Source of the DNA: Saprospiraceae bacterium | Lineage (GTDB): Bacteria > Bacteroidota > Bacteroidia > Chitinophagales > Saprospiraceae | DNA: 64,000 nucleotides | Assembly: GCA_020631235.1 (NCBI GenBank) | Contig: JAHDHQ010000013.1 | Span: 1 to 64,000 of the forward strand | Reading direction: 5' to 3' | Shown: piece by piece, positions 1 to 9,298 of the stretch | Layout of the letters: the number at the start of each line of letters is the position of its first letter | Position numbering within the stretch: the first letter of the stretch is position 1 | The notes under the pieces: generated by a model | Told to the model about the DNA's origin: nothing | Databases searched by the model: none | Seen by the model: only the letters and a program-made list of their open reading frames with translations | Translations under genes and position numbers: made by a program

Positions 1-53
1 AGAGCATCGGTTTGTGGTACCGAGGGTCGTGGGTTCGAATCCCATCATCCACC
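1..53 (+). tRNA. tRNA-His(GTG), 3' part only
   Basis: The window opens inside a tRNA. The anticodon stem TCGGT/ACCGA (7-11 and 19-23) closes a 7-base loop with anticodon GTG at 14-16, which reads His codons. The T arm follows at 29-45 with the usual TTCGAAT loop, then the 3' acceptor strand. Base 53 is C, as expected for the discriminator of tRNA-His, which pairs with G-1. CCA is not clearly encoded. The 5' acceptor and D arm lie outside the window. Confidence 0.9.
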
Positions 54-58
54 CATAG

Positions 59-90
59 CGGGACATTTCGAAAGATTTGTCCCGTTTTTT
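59..90 (+). terminator. Rho-independent terminator of tRNA-His
   Basis: A perfect 7-bp stem CGGGACA/TGTCCCG (59-65 and 78-84) is followed by six T residues at 85-90, just after the tRNA. Confidence 0.85.
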
Positions 91-250
91 GTTGGTACTT
101 GTTCATAACTAGCTATAAGACATGACTAAGTTGAGTCGAGAAACAAGTGTCGCACATGATCATTATCAAACATGGGCTTATATTCTGAATTGAATAGCTG
201 TTCATTTTCTCTTTTGTTAAAAGATTATAGCTTGTCGGATTTAGAATGAA

Positions 251-1018
251 TTAAGGTTTATGGTAAATGACCTCTAGTGGCAAAACGGGTGAAGCAACTA
301 TTCCGCCTACATTATCTCTCAGCTTGACTTCTAAAACATTATCTCCTTTTTTTAGCCCATGGAGTATGACTGGTTGCCATTTATTTACAGCAAATGATTT
401 TCCATTCAATTTTAATTCCACGGTATGACTTAAACCCAAGGTTGCACCTCGAATGTAAAAATCAAAAATAGCCGTCCCATCTTCATTTACATGCTGGTTA
501 ACATTGCAATTAGCTAAAATGTAAGAATATGGAATCATTTCACCTGAGGCTAATTTTCCATCTTTGATTGAGATTCTTGCTGCCACTTGGGCCTTAGGAT
601 TTTTCACACATATATTATGACTGGTCGAACTAAATACAACTACATCATAGGTCCCATCCTCTAGTGCATATTGAATGGGTGTGCTGTTTGCTTCGATACA
701 ATCTTTTCCTAATATATGTATTTCTATGTGATGTCCAATGTCGCTATTCTTTAAATGTCCAGATCCATTTTCCTCTTTTTCACCCAATCGCATTGACTCA
801 CCTAAAAAATCTAAATCGAACTGGCCATTGGAGTAATTAATGCCAGTTATGCCTACATCTCTATATATATCTTGATATAATAATGGAGTAATCGATGTTT
901 TTTGGACCGCTGTAGTTTTATTTTGGCCATTTTTTTCGGTCGAAATTTCATTACTTTTCGAATTACATGCGTATAAATATATGAAGGGTATTAACAAAGT
1001 GAATCTCAAAAACTTCAA
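251..1018 (-). CDS. Hypothetical lipoprotein
   Basis: A 255-residue protein with a type II signal peptide: hydrophobic stretch 4-16 and lipobox LYAC with the lipidated Cys at 18, so it should be anchored to a membrane facing the periplasm or surface. The reading frame opens with TTG at 1018-1016; no ATG is available ahead of the signal peptide. The C-terminal half is beta-rich with motifs such as GLKKGDNVLEVKL, which suggests an immunoglobulin-like sandwich. I do not recognise the family. It is divergent from the sigma-factor gene, with only a short shared intergenic region, so it may belong to the same physiological locus, but nothing proves this. Confidence 0.7.
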   Translation of the reverse strand: MKFLRFTLLIPFIYLYACNSKSNEISTEKNGQNKTTAVQKTSITPLLYQDIYRDVGITGINYSNGQFDLDFLGESMRLGEKEENGSGHLKNSDIGHHIEIHILGKDCIEANSTPIQYALEDGTYDVVVFSSTSHNICVKNPKAQVAARISIKDGKLASGEMIPYSYILANCNVNQHVNEDGTAIFDFYIRGATLGLSHTVELKLNGKSFAVNKWQPVILHGLKKGDNVLEVKLRDNVGGIVASPVLPLEVIYHKP

Positions 1019-1033
1019 AATATAATAATTTAC

Positions 1034-1063
1034 TTGACGCTAAAATAAACTTGTATAGTTTTG
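1034..1063 (+). promoter_or_regulatory. Bacteroidota-type promoter for the ECF sigma operon
   Basis: TTG at 1034-1036, a 19-base spacer, and TAGTTTTG at 1056-1063, an exact match to the TAnnTTTG -7 element of Bacteroidota. Transcription would begin near 1068. This places the TTG codon at 1061 inside the promoter and shows that the sigma factor must start downstream, at ATG 1100. Confidence 0.75.
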
Positions 1064-1099
1064 TATGCTACTTTTACGCTATTATTATTTCAACGCTTA

Positions 1100-1648
1100 A
1101 TGCCAGATAGACAAGAGCAAATATTAATTTTACTAAAACAAAATAATCAAAAAGGAATTGAGTATCTTTTCAATGATTATTTTGAAATGCTTTGCTTGCG
1201 GAGTATTAGAGTAGTAAAGAAACGTGAGGTTGCCGAAGATCTAGTCCAAGACTTATTTCTGGAAATCTGGAATAAAAGGGAAACTTTAAATATTACAAGC
1301 TCAATTAAATCATATCTTTTTCGTTCGATAGTTAACAGGTCATTAAATTGGTTAAGAGCCAATAAACAAATTTTTGACGAGGTCGATGAAGGTGTGACAA
1401 ATAGAAGTGATGATTATAATATAACTCATACAATGCAGAAAAATGAGTTAGAAGATTATATCACTAGTTGTATCGATGAATTGCCAGAAAAGTGCAGATT
1501 AGTATTTATTTTGAGTAGATTTGAAGAGCTTAGTTATAAAGAAATTGCTAGTAAATTAGAAATTTCTGTAAAAACTGTAGAGAATCAGATAAGTAAGGCA
1601 TTAAAATTGCTTAGAAGTAAGATGGAAATATATTATGAAAATTATTAA
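1100..1648 (+). CDS. RNA polymerase ECF sigma factor (FecI/RpoE-like)
   Basis: An alternative sigma factor of the extracytoplasmic-function group, 182 residues from ATG 1100, the normal family length. Region 2 contains the core-binding and -10 recognition helices (EDLVQDLFLEIWNKR). Region 4 near the C-terminus has the helix-turn-helix LSYKEIASKLEISVKTVENQI. It sits directly ahead of a FecR-like anti-sigma gene and a TonB-dependent receptor, the standard cell-surface signalling order, so it probably switches on the receptor operon when the FecR protein signals. The frame extends to TTG 1061, but that codon lies in the -7 element. The exact signal is unknown. Confidence 0.93.
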   Translation: MPDRQEQILILLKQNNQKGIEYLFNDYFEMLCLRSIRVVKKREVAEDLVQDLFLEIWNKRETLNITSSIKSYLFRSIVNRSLNWLRANKQIFDEVDEGVTNRSDDYNITHTMQKNELEDYITSCIDELPEKCRLVFILSRFEELSYKEIASKLEISVKTVENQISKALKLLRSKMEIYYENY

Positions 1649-1707
1649 TGAATTTTAACAACTTTAGAATAGGGGTTTAATATTAAACTTGTGTCATAAG
1701 AGTATCT

Positions 1708-2733
1708 ATGCCGAATAAAGAACTCATATTATCCATTTTAAGGGAATTAACTAATGATGATTCATTAGTTGATAAATTGCCTTTAGATGCATATCTAAAG
1801 CAAAATCCTGATACGAAGGATGAAGCTGATGTGTTCAAAAATATTTGGGCGGACGCTGATAAATACAAAACAGCAGAAAAGTTTGATGCACAAGCTGCTT
1901 TCAGCAAATTCCAAAATAGAATCGCTGAACAAAAAGAAGCACCTAAAGTTGTTTCCATTAATCAAACATCAAACACAAAGGGTAAAACAGTTCCTTTGTT
2001 TAGCAGAAGACGTTTATTCTCCATAGCTGCAATAGGTCTATTATTGATAGGCGTTTCTTTTTTATTCCTTAACCAAGGTAGTCAGAACATAAATTTTACA
2101 AATAATAATGCTTTGGCTTCACATGAGATTCTTGCTGATGGTACAAAGTTGACCATGGCTCCAAATGCATCTGTAGACATATCTTCTTTATTTGGAAAAA
2201 GAAATCGTGAAACTACTCTAACTAGAGGTCAAGTTTTTTACGATGTTGCAAAAAATAAAGAATTACCTTTCTCTGTGGAAGTGGGGGAGTTAAAAATAGT
2301 CGTAACAGGTACAAGCTTTAATGTTAAGTGGAATAGAACCGTACAAATAGACTTGGTAGAAGGTAGTATAGAGGTGAGTCATAAAGATAAAGACTATTCA
2401 CTTAAGGCTGGAGAACAGCTGATTTTTAATCCTGAAAATCAATCTATTACACTTAATAAGGAGTTAGATCCAAATGCTATAAAATGGCTTGAAAATGGAT
2501 TGTCTTTTAACAGTACTCCGATTACCAAAGTAATTTCCGACATCGAAAGCTTTTATGGTGTCAATATTGATATAAAAACTACAGTTCCAGAAAACTGTCA
2601 TTTTACTTCTCCTGATTTAAGCAATGTTTCATTGAATGATCTTTTTGCCATCCTATTATCCGCACAAGGCATGATATTTGACAGATACAATGATAAGAAT
2701 TATGCTCTTGTAGAAATTTCTTGCAAGGATTAA
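1708..2733 (+). CDS. FecR-family anti-sigma factor
   Basis: A 341-residue single-pass inner-membrane protein. The first 100 residues are cytoplasmic and would bind the sigma factor. One transmembrane helix spans about 103-121. The periplasmic part holds the FecR domain (about 130-225, with ILADGTKLTMAPNASVDI and GTSFNVKW) and a C-terminal DUF4974 domain (about 258-335), an STN-like fold that contacts the receptor. The gene follows the sigma factor by about 60 bases and precedes the TonB receptor, so it should relay receptor occupancy to the sigma factor. Its length and domain order are typical for Bacteroidota. Confidence 0.93.
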   Translation: MPNKELILSILRELTNDDSLVDKLPLDAYLKQNPDTKDEADVFKNIWADADKYKTAEKFDAQAAFSKFQNRIAEQKEAPKVVSINQTSNTKGKTVPLFSRRRLFSIAAIGLLLIGVSFLFLNQGSQNINFTNNNALASHEILADGTKLTMAPNASVDISSLFGKRNRETTLTRGQVFYDVAKNKELPFSVEVGELKIVVTGTSFNVKWNRTVQIDLVEGSIEVSHKDKDYSLKAGEQLIFNPENQSITLNKELDPNAIKWLENGLSFNSTPITKVISDIESFYGVNIDIKTTVPENCHFTSPDLSNVSLNDLFAILLSAQGMIFDRYNDKNYALVEISCKD

Positions 2734-2785
2734 TTTTTCAAAGCTTATCTTTAAGCCATTATTTACTGAGCCCAAAACCTGACAA

Positions 2786-5440
2786 ATGAAGCAAGTGCTT
2801 CACATTGGTTTGTTTTTGTTTGTGTACTTTTTTAGCACAAATTTTTTATTTGCTCAATCAGATTTACCTGATGAGGTTAAAATTGTATACTCCGCATCAA
2901 ACCTCCCAGTCAGCCAAGTCATCAAAGAGATAAGCAGGAAATCTGGAGTAAATATCTCTTTTCAAGACGAAATTTTTCAAGAAGATAAACTTGTCACAGT
3001 CATTTCTAGAGGAAAACCAGTGGGTAGAGTCTTGGAAGATATATTGAAAGATACTGGAGTCAAATACAGAATCATCGGGAATCAAATTGTTCTAGTTAAA
3101 ACCGAAAACATAGACGAAAGTCAAGAGTTTACAATAAGTGGTTATATTTCTGATGCAATATCTGGAGAAAAGTTACCCTTTGGTAGCGTTTATTTACACG
3201 ATAAATCCTCTGGTACAACAGCTAACGAATATGGTTTTTACAGCTTTAAAGTTAAAGCAGGGGAGAAACATATATATTATTCTTACTTAGGGTATAAAAT
3301 TGAAATTGTTGATATTACCATTAAGAAGGACGAACAGATTAACACTCTTTTAAATCCAAACGTGCAATTAAACGAAGTGATCGTCATAGAATCTGCAGAA
3401 ACAGCAGAATCAGAAAATGCAGATGTGGAAGAGATAAGTGTAGATGAATTAAGATCATCGGTACCGCTGGCAGGCGAACCAGATGTTTTAAGAATGTCCT
3501 ATATGAAATCAGGCATCAACACTGGAGCAGATGGTTTTGGAGGTATGTCGGTTCGAGGAGGTTCCATCAATCATAATCTGATCATGTTAGATGGAATACC
3601 TGTTTATAATGTAAATCACGCCTTAGGAGTATTCTCCATATTTAATTCAGATGTGGTTAAATCCACAAAACTCTACAAAGCTGGCTTCCCTTCAAGATAT
3701 AGTGGCCGGTTATCATCTGTCTTGGATGTAATTACCAGAGAAGGAAATGATAAAGAATTTAGAACAAATGCTTCTATAGGATTAATCTCAGCAAAAGCTT
3801 CCATTGAAGGACCACTCGTAAAGAATCAATCAAGTTTTCTGCTCAGTGCAAGACGGACATATTTAGACCCCTGGATTAATTTGTATTCAAGAAATACAAG
3901 CTCTGAAAATGAAACGAATGATACCAGAGCATATTTCTATGATATGAATGGAAAAATGAACTTTACTCTGAATAAAAGAAATAAACTTTTTGTCAGTTTT
4001 TTTAATGGTAAAGATTTATTCCAAAATAACGTTGCGGATATTGATGTCCTAAATAAAATCAAAGATGAAACTAATCTAGAATGGGAGTTTCAAAACACAC
4101 TTGGTACAGTAAGATGGAATTGGCAAGCTTCTAATGCTCTTTTCTTAAAATCATCACTCTACATAACTAGATATAACTTTGAAGCCTTTGATTTAGTAAA
4201 TTATGAGCGAGAAAACGTACAAGATAGTGTAACAACCAGATTGTTTAGAGCTAAACTATTTAATACCCAAATTCAAGACATAGGTATTAAAACGAATGTA
4301 GATTGGATTTATTCTAATAAACACACCTTTCGATTTGGTTATGATTTTGTAAGACATAGATATCGTCCTGGATTATATATAACAGAAAATATCGAAGGAG
4401 AGATTCCACTAGATGAAGAAGTAACCAAATCAGGTATTTATTCACTTTTTGATCAAGAAACGTTTAAAGGGAATGAAGTTAGGTTTTACATCGAAGACCA
4501 AATAAAGCTTTCTCCAAGATGGCGCTTAAATATTGGTATAAACCAGGCTTTTCATATAGTTGATTCTACAACATATGCAGTGCCAGAACCTAGGGCTTCA
4601 TTAATGTATGAAAATGGTGGTACCCTCATTAGAGCTTCATACAGTAGATTATCCCAATTTTCGCATTTATTGTCAAACACAGGAGTAGGATTACCATTGG
4701 ATGTTTGGGTTCCTACAACCTCCAGGATACCACCTGAGAAGGCGTGGATTAGCTCGCTGGAATTGCATCAGCAATTATCCAAGACCACTTCATGTGGTCT
4801 TGAATTTTACTATAAGAAGTTAAGTGATTTAGCCAGGTTTAATGAAGGAAGTAGTTTGGATATAGCAGAGTTTAGAAATTGGCAAACTTCGATTCCGATA
4901 GGTAAAGGAACGGCATATGGGGTAGAGGCTTCACTTGTAAAAGATTTAGGACGATTTACCTTCGGAGCTAATTATACGTGGTCCAAGGCTTTGAGACACT
5001 TCGAAGGTTTTGCTAAAATGGATACTTTTTATTATCGCTTTGATCGCCGCCATGCAGTGAAACTAAACATGATTTATTCCTTGAATGATAATGTGGAAAT
5101 GTCTGTAAATTGGGTGTATGGCTCGGGAAATCCTATTTCCACTCCAGAAGATTACCGAGAAATCTTATTGCCTAATGGGGATGTAACTGTGATTTTGATG
5201 TATGATGGAAAAAACGATGTGAGATTGCAACCTTATCACCGCATGGATGTGGGGATCAGTATCTTTAATAATTATTCTTGGGGAAGACAAAAAATAACCT
5301 TTGGAGCATACAATGCTTACAATCGAAGAAACCCACTTTATATAGATCTGGTACGAGATTTTGAACCTCCGCAATTTGGTTTAGAAGGCATTAGCTTCCT
5401 CGCTATTGTCCCTACTTTCAGTTTTTCTATGTCTTTTTAA
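2786..5440 (+). CDS. TonB-dependent outer-membrane receptor with STN domain
   Basis: An 884-residue outer-membrane transporter. A signal peptide ends near LFAQ (about 24). An STN signalling domain (about 33-105) follows, then a carboxypeptidase-regulatory-like domain (about 115-200), a plug (about 215-320, with MSVRGGSINHNLIMLDGIPV) and a C-terminal 22-strand-type barrel ending in the aromatic SFSMSF. The STN domain marks it as a transducer that talks to the FecR protein encoded just upstream. There is no SusD gene. Instead a DUF4249 lipoprotein follows, a common partner of this receptor subtype. The substrate is not deducible; the subtype is often loosely linked to siderophore or small organic ligand uptake. 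Confidence 0.92.
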   Translation: MKQVLHIGLFLFVYFFSTNFLFAQSDLPDEVKIVYSASNLPVSQVIKEISRKSGVNISFQDEIFQEDKLVTVISRGKPVGRVLEDILKDTGVKYRIIGNQIVLVKTENIDESQEFTISGYISDAISGEKLPFGSVYLHDKSSGTTANEYGFYSFKVKAGEKHIYYSYLGYKIEIVDITIKKDEQINTLLNPNVQLNEVIVIESAETAESENADVEEISVDELRSSVPLAGEPDVLRMSYMKSGINTGADGFGGMSVRGGSINHNLIMLDGIPVYNVNHALGVFSIFNSDVVKSTKLYKAGFPSRYSGRLSSVLDVITREGNDKEFRTNASIGLISAKASIEGPLVKNQSSFLLSARRTYLDPWINLYSRNTSSENETNDTRAYFYDMNGKMNFTLNKRNKLFVSFFNGKDLFQNNVADIDVLNKIKDETNLEWEFQNTLGTVRWNWQASNALFLKSSLYITRYNFEAFDLVNYERENVQDSVTTRLFRAKLFNTQIQDIGIKTNVDWIYSNKHTFRFGYDFVRHRYRPGLYITENIEGEIPLDEEVTKSGIYSLFDQETFKGNEVRFYIEDQIKLSPRWRLNIGINQAFHIVDSTTYAVPEPRASLMYENGGTLIRASYSRLSQFSHLLSNTGVGLPLDVWVPTTSRIPPEKAWISSLELHQQLSKTTSCGLEFYYKKLSDLARFNEGSSLDIAEFRNWQTSIPIGKGTAYGVEASLVKDLGRFTFGANYTWSKALRHFEGFAKMDTFYYRFDRRHAVKLNMIYSLNDNVEMSVNWVYGSGNPISTPEDYREILLPNGDVTVILMYDGKNDVRLQPYHRMDVGISIFNNYSWGRQKITFGAYNAYNRRNPLYIDLVRDFEPPQFGLEGISFLAIVPTFSFSMSF

Positions 5441-5559
5441 CATAATTGTGTTAAAATTAATAGAAAATGAGTCGTTTTTATATTGTATATTAGGCATTAA
5501 ACATAAGAAGTAGTATTTTTATTGTTGAAAACTGTAAGACCAAAATAAATAACCCTAAT

Positions 5560-6540
5560 TTGCTAAGGCCCAAAAAGATATTATTTTTAATCACTGTACT
5601 TTGCTGTCTTTGTACTTTAGGTTGTCGTGATGATGCCTCATACTTAATTGAGAATAACAGTCAGAAACTTTTGGTGATGAGTGAGTTAATTCCTGGCGAA
5701 CAAGTTACAGTTGAAGTTTCTTCTACCATACCCCTTCTTAATAATTATGGATATTTAGAAATAGATGACAACACTGTTGTTAATCTATCTTCTCCTTCCA
5801 ACGAAAATGTGTACACATTAAACTACGAGCGAAGAGGTGAAATGGATCACATAGCTGTTTTTACATTGGATCCTAGTTTTGATGTTGTTCCTGGAGAATA
5901 TTATACGGTTTCTGTAAGTCCACCATTTGAAGATGTAAATGGAGTTGAAGCAATTACTAAAATACCACCAGCTCCAAAATTTGAATTTATCGAAATGGTA
6001 AATTTTGATGGAGTTAAAAATCCGAATAATCCAAAGTCTAGACTCTATACATATGATGTGCAATTGGGTGTTGAACGAGATCCTGAAGATTTAGAATCAA
6101 CTCGATTCTATCATATTATTCCTATGAGAAGAGAGGTGGAAATTGATCAAGGATCAAATGTTCTTCCGTTTTATACTAATATTTTTTACCACCACGAGAA
6201 TTACTATTTTACTTCTGGCGCGAAAGCTTGCTTCCCACTAAAAGACTTATATGGTTTTCTTGTTGATATGGAAGACCTAGATCAAGATGAAATTATACAA
6301 GCTACTTTTACTTCTTTGGAAGAATTAGAAGTAAATAATTATGAGCATAAATATTTACATTTCCTAATATATTCTGTAACAGAAGAATATTATGCTTATC
6401 ACAAAGCGGTAACCAATGCTATTAGTGCAAACTCATTTAATGCGGAAGAGGTAGTACTCGATCGTTCGAATGTGAGAAATGGCAGAGGATTAGTATCAGG
6501 AATGAATGTAAGATTAGACTCCACACGTGTTAAGAATTAA
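5560..6540 (+). CDS. DUF4249 domain-containing lipoprotein
   Basis: A 326-residue lipoprotein with lipobox LGC at about residue 22 and a DUF4249-type body (VPGEYYTVSV, ITKIPPAPKF). DUF4249 proteins in Bacteroidota are encoded next to TonB receptors and are thought to be surface partners. I infer the same role here, possibly as a ligand-binding lid for the receptor encoded 119 bases upstream. The only start that keeps the signal peptide is TTG 5560; there is no ATG upstream before an in-frame stop near 5497. It is the last gene before tRNA-Ser. Confidence 0.8.
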   Translation: MLRPKKILFLITVLCCLCTLGCRDDASYLIENNSQKLLVMSELIPGEQVTVEVSSTIPLLNNYGYLEIDDNTVVNLSSPSNENVYTLNYERRGEMDHIAVFTLDPSFDVVPGEYYTVSVSPPFEDVNGVEAITKIPPAPKFEFIEMVNFDGVKNPNNPKSRLYTYDVQLGVERDPEDLESTRFYHIIPMRREVEIDQGSNVLPFYTNIFYHHENYYFTSGAKACFPLKDLYGFLVDMEDLDQDEIIQATFTSLEELEVNNYEHKYLHFLIYSVTEEYYAYHKAVTNAISANSFNAEEVVLDRSNVRNGRGLVSGMNVRLDSTRVKN

Positions 6541-6573
6541 ATTTTCTCTCTAGATTTATTTTTTCTTTTTCTT

Positions 6574-6604
6574 TTTGTTTAAAATAAAATTGATTGTACA
6601 TTTG
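6574..6604 (+). promoter_or_regulatory. Promoter of tRNA-Ser
   Basis: TTTG at 6574-6577, exactly 19 bases of spacer, and TACATTTG at 6597-6604. Both match the Bacteroidota sigma-ABfr consensus. The mature tRNA begins only 11 bases after the -7 element, so the 5' leader is very short. Confidence 0.85.
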
Positions 6605-6614
6605 CAATCGCTCA

Positions 6615-6702
6615 GGAAGAGTGGCAGAGCTGGTTTAATGCACCGGTCTTGAAAACCGGCGTACGTTAACGCGTACCGGGGGTTCGAATCCCTCCTCTTC
6701 CG
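6615..6702 (+). tRNA. tRNA-Ser(TGA)
   Basis: Acceptor stem GGAAGAG (6615-6621) pairs with CTCTTCC (6695-6701), with G at 6702 as discriminator. Anticodon stem CCGGT/ACCGG (6643-6647 and 6655-6659) encloses loop CTTGAAA with anticodon TGA at 6650-6652. A long variable arm at about 6660-6677 (CGTACG/CGCGTACC region) marks a class II serine tRNA. The T loop TTCGAAT is present. CCA is not encoded. Confidence 0.96.
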
Positions 6703-6705
6703 CAG

Positions 6706-6737
6706 AAGGTTAGTACATTTCGTACTAGCCTTTTTTT
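6706..6737 (+). terminator. Terminator of tRNA-Ser
   Basis: An 11-bp stem with one G-T pair (AAGGTTAGTAC at 6706-6716 with GTACTAGCCTT at 6722-6732) is followed by a run of T residues to 6737. Confidence 0.88.
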
Positions 6738-6751
6738 ATACCTCGCTGTTA

Positions 6752-6964
6752 CTATAAACCTGTACTAGATTCGATGAATGGTATGCCCACTGCAATGAAT
6801 ACTATAAAAAGAATAAACATGATGATAGGCCATTTAAACATCAAAATTAATGTCTTGGCATTGTTTCCATCTTCCTCCCAGGAATGACCTAATAGACTAA
6901 ATACAGATCGTAAAAGTGTCACTATAAATGCGGTAGATATTAATAAAAATATTAAAGGGATCAT
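6752..6964 (-). CDS. Small two-helix membrane protein
   Basis: A 70-residue reading frame from an ATG at 6964. It has a hydrophobic helix at about 2-22, a short polar loop with HSWEEDGNNAK, and a second helix at about 42-62. The alternation of helix, charged loop and helix, and its place alone in an intergenic region behind the tRNA terminator, support a real gene. I do not recognise the family. There is no partner gene in the same orientation nearby. Confidence 0.55.
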   Translation of the reverse strand: MIPLIFLLISTAFIVTLLRSVFSLLGHSWEEDGNNAKTLILMFKWPIIMFILFIVFIAVGIPFIESSTGL

Positions 6965-7136
6965 TGCGTACTATTTTATACTGTCTAATATATTTATAAA
7001 TATAATTTAAGATGGCCAAAAGAATCTAAGTAGCTTTAGATACTTTTGATAGCATGTTAGACTTAAGTAATTTTTCTAGAGCTATTCCGATCCAATAATG
7101 TAATTTTAAGCATAAATCGATCTTTAAAAAATCCAA

Positions 7137-7817
7137 ATGAAAGTTGATCTAATTAAAAACCACATAGCATCATTAACAAATAAGTTGGCTAAGAATGCCC
7201 CATTTAAGCAGCATTTTGCAAGCGATGCTTTGGAGTATTTTTCTTTGCATTGGGATATTGAAGCACTTGATTTTTACAATATGTTTGACAAAGCAATAGA
7301 AAGTAAAATTTCAAGACGTTTGTGGAACAAAGAAGATTGGTTTCCTAAGAAAGTCATGCTTGAATTTATAGAAACAGATAAAGAATTTGTGCGTTCAATG
7401 TTTCGAGATCTTTTTAATGAACAAAAAGATTTAAATATGAGGTGCTCAAGATTTTTACTGCATTGCGACGAATTATTGGCGGTTAAACAAAGAAAGGATA
7501 AAGCCATTATTGAACACTATCATAGCAATTATCAGATGATATTTCTTTATTTACACTTACATAATCCTGAAAAATATTGTCTATATGATTATGATTTGTT
7601 TATCAGGTTCTTAAAGTCAGTATCCTCCCGACAAATCCCAGTAATACATGACCCTGAACAGTTTGTGAAAATGTGTAATGTTTTCATGCGATTCTTATCC
7701 AAAGATGATCCGTTTATGAAAGAAAGTATTTCAGCTCTAAAGAGAAATGGTTTTCAAGAAGTCCCTCTAAGTTATTGGATACCAAATTTGTTAAAAGAAT
7801 CAAATGTCAAGCATTAA
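7137..7817 (+). CDS. Unrecognised 226-residue protein
   Basis: A soluble-looking, largely helical protein rich in aromatic and charged residues, with no signal peptide. The segment NYQMIFLYLHLHNPEKYCLYDYDLF faintly recalls N-terminal helical domains in some McrB-like proteins, but I see no nuclease or ATPase motif and do not assign it. Its last 14 bases overlap the start of the gamma-glutamyltranspeptidase-like gene, which implies translational coupling and perhaps a joint function. The start is ATG 7137. Confidence 0.75.
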   Translation: MKVDLIKNHIASLTNKLAKNAPFKQHFASDALEYFSLHWDIEALDFYNMFDKAIESKISRRLWNKEDWFPKKVMLEFIETDKEFVRSMFRDLFNEQKDLNMRCSRFLLHCDELLAVKQRKDKAIIEHYHSNYQMIFLYLHLHNPEKYCLYDYDLFIRFLKSVSSRQIPVIHDPEQFVKMCNVFMRFLSKDDPFMKESISALKRNGFQEVPLSYWIPNLLKESNVKH

Positions 7818-9297
7818 CAAAAGGATAAAATATGCAGTGGCAACTGGTCATCATTTAACCAGTAAAGTTGCATATGATATTTTAGAAGCAGGAGGAAATG
7901 CATTTGATGCTACAGTGGCAGCATTTTTATTAATGTCAATAACCGAACCAGCCATGAGTTCTGCTTTTGCTGGTGGCTTTGTAAATATTCATTCCGTAGA
8001 AAGAGGAAATCTATTGATAGATTATTTTACTCAAACACCTGTAAGTAAGCAATTAGCTAAACCGAAGTATGAAGAAATTATTGTGGATTTCGGGGCAAGC
8101 AAAGAATCATTTTATGCTGGACCTGCTTCAATGGCTGTTTCTGGAGCCATGTATATGATCCATCATTTGATCGATCATTTTTGCACGATGCCACTAAAGG
8201 AATTAGCAAAACCTGCTCAAGAGTACGCAGTGAATGGTGTTGCACTTACAAACTTTCAAGCAGTGGATTTAGAATTACTCAAATCTATTTTTGGGCTTAA
8301 TGAGTCAGGAAGAAATATATTTTTTAATATGGACGGTCTCAAAAAGCAGGGAGATTTTATAAAAATGTCTGCTTACAGTGACTTTCTTGAATCTTTTGCT
8401 AGAGAAAAACAAGACTGGGTGTATAGAGGTGAAATTGCCCATTCTTTAGTTAAACACTGTGAGGAAAATGGTGGGTATCTAACACATGCAGATTTTGAAA
8501 GTTACCAGTTGAAGATCTCGAAACCATTTATGTTTAAATTGGGTGATATAGACATAAGTGTTCCTGGATTGCCATCGCTAGGAGGAGGTTTGATGTATAA
8601 ATACACAAAGGCTCTTTGGAAAGATGTAAATGCATCCAACACAAAAGAATATTTTGCAAGAAGCGTAGAGGCTTTTGACCTGTGTGAGCCTTACTTAAAA
8701 GACGGTACCAAGTTATTTGAAGACATTGCGTATAATGGACATTCAATGTCATCTAATATCATGACTAATGGAACGTCTCATTTTAATATTTTGGATAAAA
8801 AAGGTAACGCTGTCTCCTTGTCTGTATCTATTGGAGAGGGTAGCGGATACTTTATTCCGAATACGGATATACATGTAAATAATATGCTCGGAGAAACCGC
8901 ATTGTTACCTAATGGTCTAGATTCTTGGCAATTAAATCAAAGACTTTCTTCTATGATGTGTCCTTTATTAGCTTATCAGGATCATAGACTTATCATGTCT
9001 GCTGGAACTGGAGGGGCCACAAGAATTCCTTTTTCGCTAGCCCAAGTACTATACAATAGATTCAAACTAAACAAAAGCCTTTTAGAGGCAATAAAGGCAC
9101 CAAGAATGTATAAGAATAGCCAAGTATGTTATCTTGAATCGGGCATTAATTATACTGAGGAACTTATAGATGTGGATGTTAAACAATGGAGCGAACCCGA
9201 ACTTCTCTTTGGGGGAGTGCATGGAATCGACATGCTAGAAGGAGAAGCGCAAGGTGATAGTAGGAGAGAAGGAAATGCTCTTATAAAATATACCTAG
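7804..9297 (+). CDS. Gamma-glutamyltranspeptidase-family protein
   Basis: A 497-residue N-terminal-nucleophile hydrolase of the GGT family, which normally matures by self-cleavage before a Thr. The likely cleavage site is N-G-T-S-H with the nucleophile Thr at about 324, followed by FNILDKKGNAVSLSVSIGEG, the usual start of the small subunit. The small-subunit signature GTGGATRIP lies near residue 400. The N-terminus has the family pattern ATGHHLTSKVAYDILEAGGNAFDAT. It is shorter than classic GGT (about 550-580) and has no signal peptide, so it may be cytoplasmic and act on a different gamma-glutamyl substrate than glutathione. It overlaps the upstream gene by 14 bases and is followed one base later by the DinB-like gene. 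Confidence 0.85.
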   Translation: MSSINKRIKYAVATGHHLTSKVAYDILEAGGNAFDATVAAFLLMSITEPAMSSAFAGGFVNIHSVERGNLLIDYFTQTPVSKQLAKPKYEEIIVDFGASKESFYAGPASMAVSGAMYMIHHLIDHFCTMPLKELAKPAQEYAVNGVALTNFQAVDLELLKSIFGLNESGRNIFFNMDGLKKQGDFIKMSAYSDFLESFAREKQDWVYRGEIAHSLVKHCEENGGYLTHADFESYQLKISKPFMFKLGDIDISVPGLPSLGGGLMYKYTKALWKDVNASNTKEYFARSVEAFDLCEPYLKDGTKLFEDIAYNGHSMSSNIMTNGTSHFNILDKKGNAVSLSVSIGEGSGYFIPNTDIHVNNMLGETALLPNGLDSWQLNQRLSSMMCPLLAYQDHRLIMSAGTGGATRIPFSLAQVLYNRFKLNKSLLEAIKAPRMYKNSQVCYLESGINYTEELIDVDVKQWSEPELLFGGVHGIDMLEGEAQGDSRREGNALIKYT

Positions 9298-9298
9298 T

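Noticed and set aside
1061-1099. TTG start for the sigma factor at 1061
   Set aside because: It falls inside a -7 element with a correctly spaced -33, so it cannot be in the mRNA. ATG 1100 is used instead. The same logic removed 32261 and 46162.
7137-7817. A McrB-like restriction or defence gene
   Set aside because: Only a faint helical similarity in one segment; no ATPase or nuclease partner nearby and the next gene is a metabolic enzyme.
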